Assembly: GCA_030386875.1 (NCBI GenBank)
Contig: CM059578.1
Coordinates: 19,949,009 to 20,013,008, forward strand
DNA: 64,000 nt
Direction of reading: 5' to 3'
Source: Morinoia aosen
Lineage: Eukaryota; Arthropoda; Malacostraca; Amphipoda; Talitridae
The notes below the pieces were generated by a model that was not told the DNA's origin, ran no database searches, and saw only the letters and a program-made list of their open reading frames with translations. Shown here in pieces: positions 31,594 through 43,639 of this stretch (position 1 is the stretch's first letter; each line of letters starts with the position of its first letter). Made by a program: the position numbers and the translations under genes.

Positions 31594-33863
31594 CGCACTT
31601 CACGACTTCTTTGCAATGCTTTGCCCAGTGAGCGCATAGACAGCGGTAGCATAGCTTGTGCTCGCGTATGAAGTCCTTCTTCTTCTGAGGTTCCATCTTT
31701 CTTACCGCTTGGCACGAGCTTGTCGCGTGCTGTGCACTCTGGTGGAGAACACAGCTGCGAGTTGATTCTCCGAGGATGTGTAAAGGACTCGCGGAGCTCT
31801 TGGATTGGGGCGAGAGGGGGCCGCGGTGTCGCGTCGAGTACTCACCCAGTTGAGGTTCGATGCCCCAAAGCTGTCGCATTGGGTATCTGACAGCGTTTTG
31901 ATGAACTCGCAGAACCTCGCGAAATCTGGTAGCGATCCGGATAATCTTCTGTGCTTAGTTCTCTCGCTTCTCCAGGCATCTAGTACAAAGAATGTCAGTC
32001 TCTCTACGATGGGGGATAGCCCTACGTCGGTGTTCAGGAAGGACAATCCGGGGGTGTATTGCACGGTATGATGAATCGCTAGACAGGTGGCGCTGAACTT
32101 CCGCAGCTTGGGACCGACCGTGCGGTCGCCCTTCGACCCTTTGATGTCCGACGTTTGCGCGAGACGTTCGATCAGGCTGTCAGCTACCCTGTCGCTAGAG
32201 CCGAAGCGAGTCTTCAATTGGTCGACGATGTGGGTGAGCAGGGCCGCTGTGTCCAGGTATGTAGCAGCCATTACGTCTTCAATCAGGCTCCTCGGTTCTC
32301 CACAGGTGTGACTTGTGAGGATCTCAATGGCGTCGATGGGCTCCACGGCGAGCCTTTCCATCCTTCTCTTGAGGGCACCGAACCATCTGTGGAACAGATG
32401 AGCCTCTGCCGCGTAAGGCTGGCTGGGCCCTCTTTTTAAGTCTTCGATCATCGAGAGCCTCATAGCTCCGTCGATCACTGGTGGCCTTGTTTCAAAAACC
32501 ACGGCAGGTCAGCTGGTGGAAGACCTAGGCTGGAATGCTGGTGCGGAGGGGTTCATCGGAGGTACGAGAGTTGTGTCACGGGGTAGAGCGTTAGCAACCG
32601 CCGTCGCGCCCCCTGCGGGCTCCATGACGCGGTGTTGGAAAGCTTGGTCGACCCAGGCTCCGATCCGTGCATCCTTGTGCTCGGTGTCCCCTTCGCCCAA
32701 GGGCGGATCGATTTCCACACGATTCCCACTCCTCAATTTTGACCTCTCAATGGTGATTTGTGCCAACACCACTGATGGGTCTTCCGTGAGGTCAATAAGC
32801 ATTTACTTGTTGCCTTGTCCAGGGGACTCGTGGCGCTCAGACTCCCTGTCCTCGTGGTGGGGGCTGGCGCTTGGAAGGCTCTGGCTGTGGTCGCTCTCAC
32901 TGTCTTGGCTCTGATAGCTCGAGCGTTGATGACTCTGGCTGCGATAACTGGAACTGGCTAGGTCGTTGCCCTGGTGATTGGAACCGTGTTTGCTCTGACT
33001 CTCAGCCGAAAGTGACTTTGAGGGCTTGTCCTGATATGCAGCGCCTTGCTGCTGGTTCTTCGACGAGGTCTTCTTCGACTTCGAGCTCTTGCGTTCGGAA
33101 GGTTTCTTCGCCACACTCTGTGACGAGCTCCCCAAGAGCTCCTCGTTTCTGTGATCCATTGAATTGGCTAACGCTTTTCTGCGAGCTCTAGCGCGTGTCA
33201 ATGAGTCTCGGATGACCGTCGCTTTTGCTGTGGCCCCTGAGCTCTCGAGGGCTGTGCCTAACTGATTTCCGAGTTGTTTTACAGCCTTAGCAGTGCTCTC
33301 CGTGGCACAGCGGTTAAGGGATCGGACTTGTATGCTGGAAGTCGCGGGTTCGTTCCCAGCGCTGGTGCGGAGATTTTCCCCGTTGGGTATAAGGGAAAGC
33401 TCAAGCACAATACCCCACTCAACCCAGGTGTCTGAAATGGGTACCGGCTTTACGGGGGAACCGTCATGGTGTCCTATATATAGGGTTAGTTATAAGACAT
33501 TTGAAAAACCAATGCTAAGATCATATGTATCAGGCTTGATTGGAAATAAAGCATCCCAAAGATGCCGATGTTAACCTTAACCTGTTAACCTTAGCCTTTG
33601 TTCAGATTCCAGCGTACACCTGTTCGACCTCGCCGGAAGTCCTGAGCTCTCGTGGTGCTGCACCATTCAGGAGACTGTTCAGGGCTGCTAACGCGACGTT
33701 GAATTGGTCTTCCAACTGGGGAAGTCTGGGTGTGGTCGTCCGTCCGAGGGAGTTCATCTCTGTGACCTTGGATATTCACCACGGACTTCTGAGAATCTGC
33801 TGTGGGGCCTTTTCTTCTGGAGGACTTCTTCGTTGTGGAGCACCTCCCGCTGATGTTTTTCAC
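31328..33863 (-). pseudogene. gag of D (broken, with SINE)
   Basis: An open frame starts at 33863, the first base inside the LTR, but without an ATG. It begins VKNISGRCSTTKKSSRRKG, is interrupted by the SINE (33292-33587), and continues as a basic, Ser/Gln-rich segment to 32803. Further frames hold a capsid-like region (FHRWFGALKRRMERLAVEPIDAIEIL; 32502-31702). A nucleocapsid with CYRCLCAHWAKHC and CDDCGADNHSTTAH follows (31879-31328). At least three frame changes. The long polar N-terminal extension is unlike gag of A or B. Confidence 0.7.
33292..33587 (+). mobile_element. tRNA-derived SINE in gag of D
   Basis: 296 bp flanked by the 7-bp target duplication CCTTAGC (33285-33291 and 33588-33594). 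The head has a pol III A box (TGGCACAGCGGTTAAGG) and B box (GGGTTCGTTCCCAG) about 35 bp apart, as in a tRNA gene. The body is unrelated, and the tail is TTAACC-like rather than poly(A). The region before the B box does not fold as a full tRNA, so this is not a functional tRNA gene. The source tRNA was not identified. Confidence 0.85.
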
Positions 33864-35941
33864 TGTCTCGCGGAGATTTGCGGATTTTGATCTTCGCTAC
33901 GTCAACGCAAGTGAACGGACATCAAGGGACGCTAAAGACACGAGGTTTCTTCAGTTTTATTTCAAGCCCCGTTGACTCCGTGAACTGCACAAACAATTAT
34001 ATTTCAGGTTCGGCACAATACGAGGGATAACCGCATGATAAGAAAACTCCTAGTTCAAGGGTATAGACGACTGACTAACTAAGGTATATAATACCGCATA
34101 ATAAGAAAACTCCTACTTCAAACATAGATGAGAAGTAGCTGACTAAGGTACGAAGAGCAACTAAATAATGCTAGAACTAAGTATGATATCCTAATGACAA
34201 AGGACTATCACGCCAGTCTCGAGAGCCTGGGTAGTTCACGAGTCGATTCATGTTAGCAAGAATTCCAGTTCCAGATAATAGCAACAAGAGAATAGCAATA
34301 AGAGAATAGCAATAAGAGAATAGCAATAAGAGAATAGCAATAAGAGAAAAGCAATACATGGAAAGGGATCAATAATTGTCAGGCCAAACGCATAACACAA
34401 TGAGACAACTATTGGAATATCTCAGGCAGAATATTGAAGAAGGTGTGACTTTCCAAATAGGAAATACATTTTTATACTTTGTTGGAGCACACAGTAATGC
34501 AAAAATCCAATTTTATAAACAAACACATGGAAGGTTTTTCTTTAGCTCCCCATTATAATTTCTAAACTAATAAATATGTGCACTGTGGTCAACGGAGGAC
34601 AGCACACTCGCACACTAATTTTAATTTCAGGGACTCGGCTTTGAAATTTGTTCTAACGGTTTACACAAATTAAATGCTACAGTGGTACTGGTTTGCAACC
34701 TCGGTGAGACAACCTGACAACACCCCAGTATACTCACAAACAACGGGGGAAGGTCCCTCACACGTTGGAATAGCCTTTCTATTTCAACCTACAGAAATGA
34801 AGAAACTATTTTATTTTTCTTTACTCTACCTGGGAAGGGAGAAAAAGTTTAAAAGGGTTAGGTCTCTGATGCAGGGGCAAGCTAAAATAGTAACAGCAGA
34901 CTAGCACTACGGCCTATTCAGCCGCGGAATAATCAGAGCTCAAAGTTAATGTACATGAATGCAGCAGATCAGCTATAATTACCTATTGTCAAAAAACGGC
35001 TATCTCATTGATCAGCCGAATACTGAAAGGGGTTGAATTGAGTCAACAAATTTAATTACCTAATTTGAATACATGTGAACTGTCCCTAGGGCAACAAGTA
35101 CACGTTGGCCAACGTCACCCAGAGAACACAAAATCACATGGGCGAGTGGTCGCATAAATTTCTGGGTATATTCCCAGTCTACCTTTGAGAGTGCTTTAGC
35201 TTTAGGCTTCTACCCTACTGACTGGCGCAACTTGCCCTGCACAGCTCATCGGTGAAAAGCCAGCAAGATATTGACATTCAACAAAAAAGTGCATTTTATT
35301 TCCTATTAAAATTTGAGCTCAGTGTATGCTAGTATCGACCAGCTGTTCACGTCCTACGTTTTTATACTTAAACACGTCAGTTGTGATGGGTTAAACTGAA
35401 GTTCAATATTCAACTCAAATTCAATGTCAAAATTAATGAGCAGATTTGTAAAAATCACACATTCACTGAGCCTGCTAAATACCGTTAATTTAGAAAGTTG
35501 TTAGAATCTGTAGTGCTGACTACCTCAGTTTACACAATCTGAATTGTTAAATTCCTAGCATCACAATACAGCATCCTAGCTGGAGGGAACATCAGAAAAT
35601 AAAGGGAAAGGCTAGTCTAACTCGATATAGGTGCTTCGCCGGTTGCCAGCAGCATCATTGAATGCTCTAGGAACCTGCTGTTCACGTCACTATCAAACAC
35701 ACAATACATGGTGGCGGAGCAACAAGTATAGCTAGTTCGAGAACGAAAGAATTAAAATCAGTAATTTTCCAACACGTAATCACACTGCTAAGCGCACAGA
35801 AACTTAAGATTATCCGGGAGAAACTCTTTCCACGAGCACTTGAGTCAAACAGAATGTTGCATCAGTCTTGCGGACCAGTACGGGTTCGCAAAATGTTGCC
35901 GCAAAATTTTTCTCAAAATTCGTGTCTTGTAAGACGCGACA
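33864..35941 (-). repeat. 5' LTR of D
   Basis: 2078 bp, TG...CA, matching the interrupted left LTR with scattered substitutions (a few percent by sampling). Very long for BEL/Pao. No protein-coding frame of note. On the coding strand it ends CCGCGAGACA and gag-like coding sequence begins at once, without an evident TGG primer site. Confidence 0.92.
34273..34356. repeat. 14-bp tandem array in right LTR of D
   Basis: Six units of AGAGAATAGCAATA with a few variants; ten in the left LTR. Confidence 0.92.
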
Positions 35942-37668
35942 CTTCGGTTGTGGAGCTTGGGCGTTTTTCCTCCTACCTCAAACTGTTAGGTGTGGTAGAG
36001 AAGGTATTTAGGGCTGTAGCAATCTGGAAGCGCGCAGATCCGGGAGAGGCCATGACGCGAGCATTTCTCTATCTAATTTCCGCTATGCAAAGAGAGCATT
36101 TTGCCAGCGAGATAGAGGCCTTGAAAAACAAGGATCCTCGTCCGCCTTTGCTTGTTAGATCTATCAACTTGTTTCTTGACTCTCACAATTTAATTAGATC
36201 TAGTAGCCGTATTATTCAAGCCGAGGAATTAGACTACAATACTAGAAACCCAATTTTGTTGTCCAGTTCTTCTCATCTGACCTATCTCCTAATCTTGCAA
36301 ACTCATAAATCTCTTAATCATCTAGGTGTAGAATCAACCGTTCAAAAACTAAAGTTAGACGGTTATTTGATACCTCGCTGTAAGCGTACAGTTCGCAGCA
36401 TCCTATCTAAGTGCATAGTTTGCAAGCGAGTGAACGCTAAAGCATTTTCTTATCCTGACCCGCCTGCCTTGCCGGACCAATTTTGTACGACCTTTCGCTA
36501 CAACAGGAATGGACTTTTCAGCTCATTTCTGGGTATTAGACCCCTTTGGTCATAAGCAAAAGGTATATTTATTATTGTTTACATGTTTCCAAACTCGAGC
36601 CATTCATATAGAATTTCTTCCTTCCATGACGCTGGAGGAATTCTGTTTGGCCTTTATTCGCTTCACGAATGAGAAAGGTGTACCATACACTGTTTATTCA
36701 GATAATTCTAAAACTTTTTTAGCCGCTTCTGACCTATTTTCAGAGGTCTTAACTTCATCTTTGTATGAAGAACGCTTTCGAACCTTTAACGTAAAATTCA
36801 AAACTATCCCGATCTATAGTCCTCAATTTGGTGCGATCTGGGAACGATTATTTAAATCAATAAAGGAAAGTTTGTACAAGCTCTTTGGCCGGAGAACGTT
36901 TTCCTATTCTTCATTCTTGACCGCTATTTCTGATTTCGCTCTAAATCTTAATCGACGTCCTCTCTCCTACACCGAGAGGTGGGACACCATCTTGCCTATC
37001 ATGCCTATACAATTTCTTCAACTGTATCCTACTTCTAATTCTTTAATTCTGTCAGACGAGGTTCCTGACTTGGAAACCGAAGACGCCGAGTAGAGAGAGA
37101 GTTTGCTCTCGAAAGGCGCGATGTAATGGTGGCCAAGTTCAGGGAACTCTGGTACTCGCAATATTTAATTAGTCTAAGAGGTCCATACCCTCTTAACAAC
37201 AATAAATCTCTATCAGTAGGCCAGGTTGTCTTATTAAGGCATCCTATCAAACCTAGGCCGTTTTGGACTTTGTTCCGCATCATCGCGCTGTTACCTGGCC
37301 GCGATGGTAAGGTCCTAGTTGTTAAAATCATTAAGGCTGATAACTCTGAGTCTGCCGTCAAGATTTCCCTACTTTACCCCCTGGAGTTGGCTGCTTTCGA
37401 TACTGCTTCAGAGGAGGGGTGGGAAAGTTCAGAAGGAAGCTCTGGTGAGGAGTTGCATCCTTACTTTGAAGCTCCTGAGAGTCCCTTTCCTAATGAGAGT
37501 AGTTCTCTATCTATCGAGCACCCAGGAAATCAGCAATCCTTTTCTGAAAACGATTCTTCGGCATCTTCCAAAAAATTTGAAACAAAGGCAGCTGCCCGTC
37601 CTACACGGCAGGCAGCTCGCCAGCAGCGAACCAAACTAGCTGACTTAATTAGGAGAGGTCATCTATGA
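35942..37668 (+). pseudogene. Integrase of C, continued after D
   Basis: Resumes the pol frame left at 20567 with VVELGRFSSYLKLLG. The zinc finger is complete (LQTHKSLNHLGVESTVQKL ... CIVCKRVN). The core retains Asp in GMDFSAHFW, Asp in YSDNSKTF, and Glu in FGAIWERLFKS. The frame shifts near 36480-36510, a TAG closes it at 37091, and the Pao C-terminal domain follows in another frame (37126-37668: VGQVVLLRHPIKPRPFWTLFR) with the acidic tail ending TKLADLIRRGHL. The catalytic residues are better kept than in B, even though C is the more broken copy overall. Confidence 0.86.
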
Positions 37669-37842
37669 TTTCCCTTCCTCCTTTTGTCTTATTATTTTAA
37701 ATATATGCGCATAAATAATGTGATAGTACTGACCATATTTCCTCTGGAAAGTACTAAGAATGTAATAAAATGTTTTGTGTATTAATATCTATGTAACGGA
37801 ACTTTCAAAATGAGAACTTCGTATTTTTGTTTGCCGGGATTG

Positions 37843-38433
37843 TGTGGAAATTCTTGCCGTTGCTCTGAGCCCGAGATCTTCTGCGGGCTTAGTAAGGCTT
37901 TATTAATGGCCTTCCGCTGTAAGGGGTCTTAGGCGGCTGTCAAGTCAATAGACTTAAAAAGCTATATCATGAATAATAAGCGAATAAAAGAGCAATGGTT
38001 GGGGTTCCTCACAACTCCGGTGGCAAGCGCATTTCCTTACTACTAAAATGCGCCTGCACTTTTCTTCCGAGCTCGAAGCCAATGCAACGGATTCGGAAGA
38101 GACCCGATGTACGCGGTCTTTCCGACTGCCACGTCAGACTGCTTCTAACCGCGGCCACGGGTGCATGTAACATTGTACCTCGTTGGTCACCGGTAATCTT
38201 CCCCGCTATCATGGAACCTTGCGTTCTGGGACATCCGGCTACAATGAAGAATTTGTTCATCTGAACAAATGAACTTTCAAAAGGTGAGAGCCCTTTTCTT
38301 GCCATGCTCTGATTATTCCAAATTATTAGTTAAAAGTGTTACCGTCCCTTTTTGGGGGTCTGGTATTTATGTGAATTCAGTGCCTCAGAACTTTGGGAAC
38401 TTTGTTGCCTCCTTGTAGCCGGGAAGCATCACA
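37843..38433 (+). repeat. 3' LTR of element C (end approximate)
   Basis: Begins TGTGGAAATTC directly after GCCGGGATTG, the same internal boundary sequence as in B. It keeps blocks of the B LTR, among them a CCACGTCAGA segment and CGGCTA-A-TGAAGAA followed by AAGGTGAG (38281-38288). The end at 38433 (ATCACA) is estimated from the B LTR length. Confidence 0.68.
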
Positions 38434-40871
38434 ACTATGTGCACGTGTGCTACTGATCTTTTGACGAAAATTGTGGTGAATTTAAGTGAAGTTGCTGAAA
38501 AACTGCTATAGTTTGTACAGTGTGTGACTTTGGATGGATTGCTCATGAGAGTAGGTCTTTTGTTGCTTGTGAGTTGAGACTGAGCGTTTGTATCATAACT
38601 CGCAACTTATGACTAGAGTGTTCGACTGGTATTTCTGTGTTCTGACTGTTCTGACTGTAGATGAGACAGCATGATCGAGCGTTGGTAACGTGACTTGCAA
38701 CTTTTTGAACAAGGTGTTTTGACTAGAAATCTTTATTTGCCTGTAAGGAGTATAGTGTGTGACATTGTATGGAGTGACCGTGAGAGTAGTGGGTAACGTT
38801 TTTGTTTCTTTTTGTTTGATAACTTGAATTTTAGTGGATTCAGTGGGTGTAGGCATCTTCAGCCTGTAAAAATTGTGCTCAGATAGAATTCTGTGTTTGA
38901 AAATGGCAAGGAATAGGAGTGGTTGTAAGAAGGGAGGTGCAATTGGAATGAAGTAGATGATTGAGTGTATGACTTATTCAGAGTAGGTGGATATGGATGT
39001 GTAATGTAGCGTGAAATGAATGTTACTAGTTAGAGAGACGTAATGCTGCTGATGGCAACACCCGCAGCCAGTCTCTCATTGGTCTTAGTCCCAACAGCAG
39101 TAAAATGTTGGCTAGGTGTGTCTTTTAAGTTACGGCTAAGTACTTACTCTAATTACTTCTAACTAACTACCACTAACTCTTACTCACTTCTTTCCTATAC
39201 TCCATTCTGTTCTTCCGCTCTTATCTTAATGGCCATGCCTGATAGCTGAGGATTCAGAGTTAAGAAGATATTTCAGAAGTGAGTAAACTATTTACTCTAT
39301 TTGGTGTTATAGCTACGTACTATTGCAATGTTGGTATGCCTATGTTGGATCTAACCTATGTGGTGCTATTGCTATGTTGTTATCCTATGGTGAAACCTAG
39401 TGTGTGATTGCTATGTTTTTCAATAAGTCACCATTGATCCACCATTTCTACTAATAATAATAGCATGGGTTATAATACTATCAGTGAATGTGTTTGCTAC
39501 CTGTGGAACTGTGAAAATGAAAAATAGAACTGTTGTTTTATATCTGCTTAAATCAGTGCAATTTATATACGAAGCTAACAAAGCAGTGCTAGCAACAAGA
39601 GGGAGATCGTGTACTCAGCCCAGTCTCCAACGATAGGCCTGTCTGAAGTGCCCTTGTTCCCTCAGTCACCCCTCACCAAGCCCGTACCCCCCCTCTTCCC
39701 GTACCCCTGCCTCCCGTCTTTCTGACCGTTCAGAGCATAGCAAATCCTGAACTTTTTTGATCCAAGCAACCAGAGAAATTACGTTTGATTTGATGAATTT
39801 TTGGTAATGTCTAACCTCTCAGTGAAGTTTTTGTTCACTTCCTACCTGGCCGATACGGCAAATGTGCACCAAAGAATTATTGTGTTTCGTATCTCCGTAT
39901 CCCTACTGACACCGAATAGTTTAAAGACACCGATAGTTTAAAGTGAGCTACCAGTAAGAACAACGGGTGAACGAGAAGTTGAAAAACACTCACAATTACC
40001 AGGGAAAATGGGATAAAAAACATGCAACTAACTTTGAATTGTAATTCAAATATGTTCTCACTAAAAGCGTTAGTCATCCTACAGACGATGTGATTCTTGA
40101 TCGTACAAAATTTCCTACAAAATTACCGCAGCGAAAGGAAGCCTATCCGAACGAAGGAAAAGACTGAAGATGAGACTCTACACTAAGATAAGCTCCCCTT
40201 TATAATCAATTAGACTAAAATGTAAAAATTGTGCTGTCCCTCAATATCATCATATCACATTTTGCACCAGATCTCATTCTGTTGAATAATTAAAGCGTCC
40301 CTCAGACAGGAAGAAACTCTCGGTCAACTAAAAAAAAAATCACGACTCGTGTCGGAGACTGTGACCTGGTCGTACAAAATGCAAAATTGCGTACAACAAA
40401 TTTCGAGAAACAGACATCTCGAACTCAGAGCACCACTGAGCGTAACCAACCTTCATCATGAAGACGTCATTGTTCACGGCCGACCCCAACTCTCCCTCTT
40501 CCTCGCCTCCTTCCTCCAGCATTAAAGGGCCACCCTATCTTCTTTCAGCTGTAAGCTTCAATACCTCGATGAACGGATTGGATTTACGTCACTACTTCGA
40601 AAGATACTTCGTTCTCAGAATCCAGTTATAGCTTCGCAAATCTAACGCACATTGCATCCTTACGGTACTCGCTTCGCAGCCTGGAAAGTGGCATTATCTG
40701 AACTAATGTTATTCTCCACAACATCCCAAAAAGTGGTTCTCTCAAAGGCAAAAATACGGCCTTACCAAGCAAAATGCCTGCAAGTAGGAGACCTACATCC
40801 TCGCACTCACAAGATTTTAGTGCGCAAATGACAGAAGACTCGCAAACAGCTGCCAGTAATCCCGTCAGAGG
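38434..40871. other. No gene recognised
   Basis: AT-rich unique-looking sequence. No frame with recognisable motifs, no clear repeat structure, no RNA gene. The short frames present have no family features. Confidence 0.5.
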
Positions 40872-42389
40872 ATGTGTGTCACCTTTCGAGCAACGTCAGG
40901 GAAGACTATACAACCAATAACGCCCGATGAGGGAAAACAAATCTGCCAAACCTCCAGCAATCATTTGAAGGCTCGAAGCAGTCAAATCTCAGCCGCAGCA
41001 CCACAACCACCAGCTGCGCCTTTTCACAACGAGCTAAACAGCGCGTCAGCTCCTCAGCTCTGCATCACCAACAACGCTCCGAATTGTCTGCCAGAGACGG
41101 GGATACCAACATCATCCTCATCAGTGGTACAGGACAGAATGGTTGTTATTAATGAGGACATTTCAAGCGTGGCAGGCTCTCCTCATTCTCCAGATTATAT
41201 GTTCGATAATATTCGAGTACAAAGCAATACTGGCAGTAAATTACCCCAGAGCGGAAGCTGAAAGAACAAAAGAAAATTTCCACTAAAGAGCAATACAAAA
41301 AACACTGTTACTTCTTTTAGTGGCTACTTGCACCCGCTTCAAATAACAAGCTCTCAAAAAATTCATGAAATTATTCACAATTTTTCTCTAACAGCAGCGT
41401 TTTTCAATTAATCTCTAAGACAACGTGAGCCTCCTAGCCCGTAGTCGATTTTCTTTACAGTGTCAAGCATTCAGAACTCAACCGAGCAACTTTTGGCTTT
41501 AAATTCACATATAAGTTCTCAAGATCTTGCACCTGTGAAAACTGCTAGTATCTCTTGTGAAGTCGACTCCAATTGTCGAGAACCTTATGGTACTTTGCTG
41601 CTAGGTGACAATATCCTAAGCACGATCAGAAGGAAGGACATCGATCGCTCGTGCTGGATCTAAACTGTTCCCTCTGGGTGCATCGATGACCTTCTCCATA
41701 CTATAAATCGCATGCCTAGGTTTAAAAATTAAAGACTAAGATTTGATGGTCTCTGCCACTCGCCCTCAGACCAAGCTCGAATTAAAAAACTAATTGTAAG
41801 GAAGTATGCACTTTCTCGTATTTATATTGCCAATGCTTGCAGTGCGAAAAAATTCAACATAGCGATGAATTTTTGCAAAAACCTGGGTTTAAACTTGATA
41901 CAATTTCAAACTTACCCAGATAATGAAAATGGTGACGCACTCAATAACTTTCAATGGCCTCGCACCCAGGAAGAAAACTTTTGTTTTCATGGACAACTTG
42001 CAATAAAATCAACATTGCAAATCACCGTGTCATATTGTCCTCATTTCAACAAATGTCAAGCAATAAATGGAATTGTAGATCATTCCAATGAATCGAAAAA
42101 TTCACGGAATGAGACTAATAGTCTCACTTTAAACTTTGAAAAAGAAAATAAGCCTATGCACATCACTGCACATGTTACACCAAATCCTTCAAAATTGATT
42201 GCGTCATCAAGCAGAGCTCTGAGTAACTCACCCACCCACAGCATGAGAAACGTGAATAAGCCTGAGCCTTTCCCTGACTCGAACTCAGACAAATATAATG
42301 TCAGTACGAAAAATAAATTTGCGCTACTTACAACAGACACAAATAGTAACTGTGACATGACCTCTGTACTGCCTTCGCAGCAATTTTAG
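40872..42389 (+). pseudogene. Decayed long open frame, unidentified
   Basis: A single frame from the ATG at 40872 to the stop at 42389 (about 505 codons) broken by only about five stops (41259, near 41410, near 41449, 41661, near 41730) and no obvious frame change. The frame is rich in Ser, Asn and Gln. It includes YGTLLLGDNILSTI followed by a TVPSGCIDDLLHTI stretch, faintly like the GDS block and following segment of SGNH hydrolase domains found in some retroelement ORF1 proteins, and it ends FALLTTDTNSNCDM. The likely identity is a dead retroelement ORF, but this is weak. Confidence 0.35.
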
Positions 42390-42497
42390 GAAATTTTTAT
42401 TTTCAAATAGTGATAGAAAATTTGGACCTCCGAATATCGGGAGAACCATTCCGCAAGTTCACTCGTTTTCCGGAAACGCTCTCTTCCGGTACCTGAG

Positions 42498-42545
42498 GTA
42501 TATAAACTCAGTCCTCCGGGCAGAGGCCGCCAGTCATGTAAGAGA
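42498..42545 (+). promoter_or_regulatory. TATA-type core promoter candidate
   Basis: TATATAAA at 42500-42507, with CCAGTCATG about 25-30 bp downstream as a possible initiator and a GC-rich stretch between. The following 1 kb (to 43560, AATAAA) has no coding potential. It could be a host promoter or the promoter of an old LTR. Confidence 0.4.
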
Positions 42546-43639
42546 ACCGTCTGAGTGTAGTGTGTAGACTCCAGAGAAGGAAATGTAGGTATGGTATTAA
42601 ATAATAGGTGATATAGTTAATGTTATATAACTCAATTGCTAACATGATCTGTGTTGCTCAGTGTTGTGAGACTATCTTGCTAACTCATACATTGTTTTCG
42701 AATAAATTATTGAGCCTTATGTTGATCTTTGCTTGGCAGTGCTGCTTTCATTTGCTGTATTCTTTGTGCTCAGCTGTTAATTTGATCTATGCGTACTGTG
42801 TTGTATAAATCCTTACTGTCAATTACAGCTAATGTGATGGATTTGAGCTGTAAAATTATGTAGTTCCTCACTTAACTTGCTATTTTACCAGTCTAAATAG
42901 CATGACATATTGGCTTTTTTTTCAGTGATTTTACTTGACTTTGGGATATGTTAGCTCATCTAGTTGATTATGAGTGCCTAAAAAACGGTGTTCATTCCCA
43001 TTAGGTAATTGATTTACTTGTACTGATGCGTCTAAATGTGCCCACTTGCTCACCTATTGACCAACTTTGTAGATGTATGTGTTATAATTATGTCCAATTG
43101 GTGCTGTTGAATTACTAGACCTTTGTGACTGGTCATGTTGAGTCAAAGACAACCCAATTTGTCAAGCATTGTTGATGTACGAATAGCCGTGAAACTTCAA
43201 TTCCGCCTCTACCTGGTTGGACATCAGTGTCTAGAGTACTACCTGACCTTAGTATTTTATAGGTGTCTCATTGGGCTGACTGCTTATATCTGAGTGTGCC
43301 ATTGGGATGCACACAAGAAAATTGTGCTAAGACTCGCCTATTATAACTTGTGTGTTGGCTGAGCCGCTGAAGTGGTACCCGTGTTCACTGAGATAAGTTT
43401 GCTTGTGCTAATGATGCAGTTCTACCCAAACTTTTGCGTCTTTATTTTTTGATTTGCGCTCTGCATCCCCTCTAGATTTGTAACTTCTAAAAACTGTATA
43501 TTTTTGTATTATTCTTGTGCTAACTAGACTTTTCCCTTTCAGGAAAATTTATGTACTAAAATAAATGGCTACTTAAGGCAAGTTTCACACCATCCGTAGA
43601 TTTCTTTGAACCTTTCCCACGTCCTAATGTCGAGGCTGC
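42546..43639. other. Non-coding AT-rich stretch left of E
   Basis: No supportable gene. AATAAA at about 43559. It continues on the other side of element E at 55151, since E carries a clean target duplication. Confidence 0.5.

Larger units (their letters stand above)
20568..35941 (-). mobile_element. BEL/Pao retrotransposon D with about 2.1-kb LTRs, inserted in C
   Basis: Bounded by long direct repeats starting TGTCTCGCGG and ending GCGACA (plus strand), with the 5-bp target duplication CTTCG at 20563-20567 and 35942-35946. Genes are on the minus strand: gag, protease, RT, RNase H, integrase. The left LTR is interrupted by a Copia element and gag by a SINE. The D proteins differ clearly from A and from B/C, so this is a third BEL/Pao family. 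Multiple stops and shifts make it inactive. Confidence 0.9.
17668..38433 (+). mobile_element. BEL/Pao element C (family of B), truncated left and split by D
   Basis: Consists of 17668-20567 and 35942-38433. It encodes the C-terminal end of gag, then UGA, protease, RT, RNase H, integrase, and a 3' LTR. The protein order and sequence follow B throughout, with many substitutions, so C is a diverged relative. Element D (20568-35941) interrupts it with the 5-bp target duplication CTTCG. Its left end stops at the LTR of A inside gag (the KPKP motif). The missing 5' half of C is expected left of the window if A inserted into it. Confidence 0.85.

Noticed and set aside
33296..33368. Functional tRNA gene
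   Set aside because: A and B boxes are present but pairing of the acceptor and anticodon stems is poor, and the sequence continues into a SINE body with target duplications.
32803..33408. Ser/Gln-rich minus-strand frame as a host gene
   Set aside because: Lies in D gag, its start comes from the inserted SINE, and it continues the frame beginning at the LTR edge.
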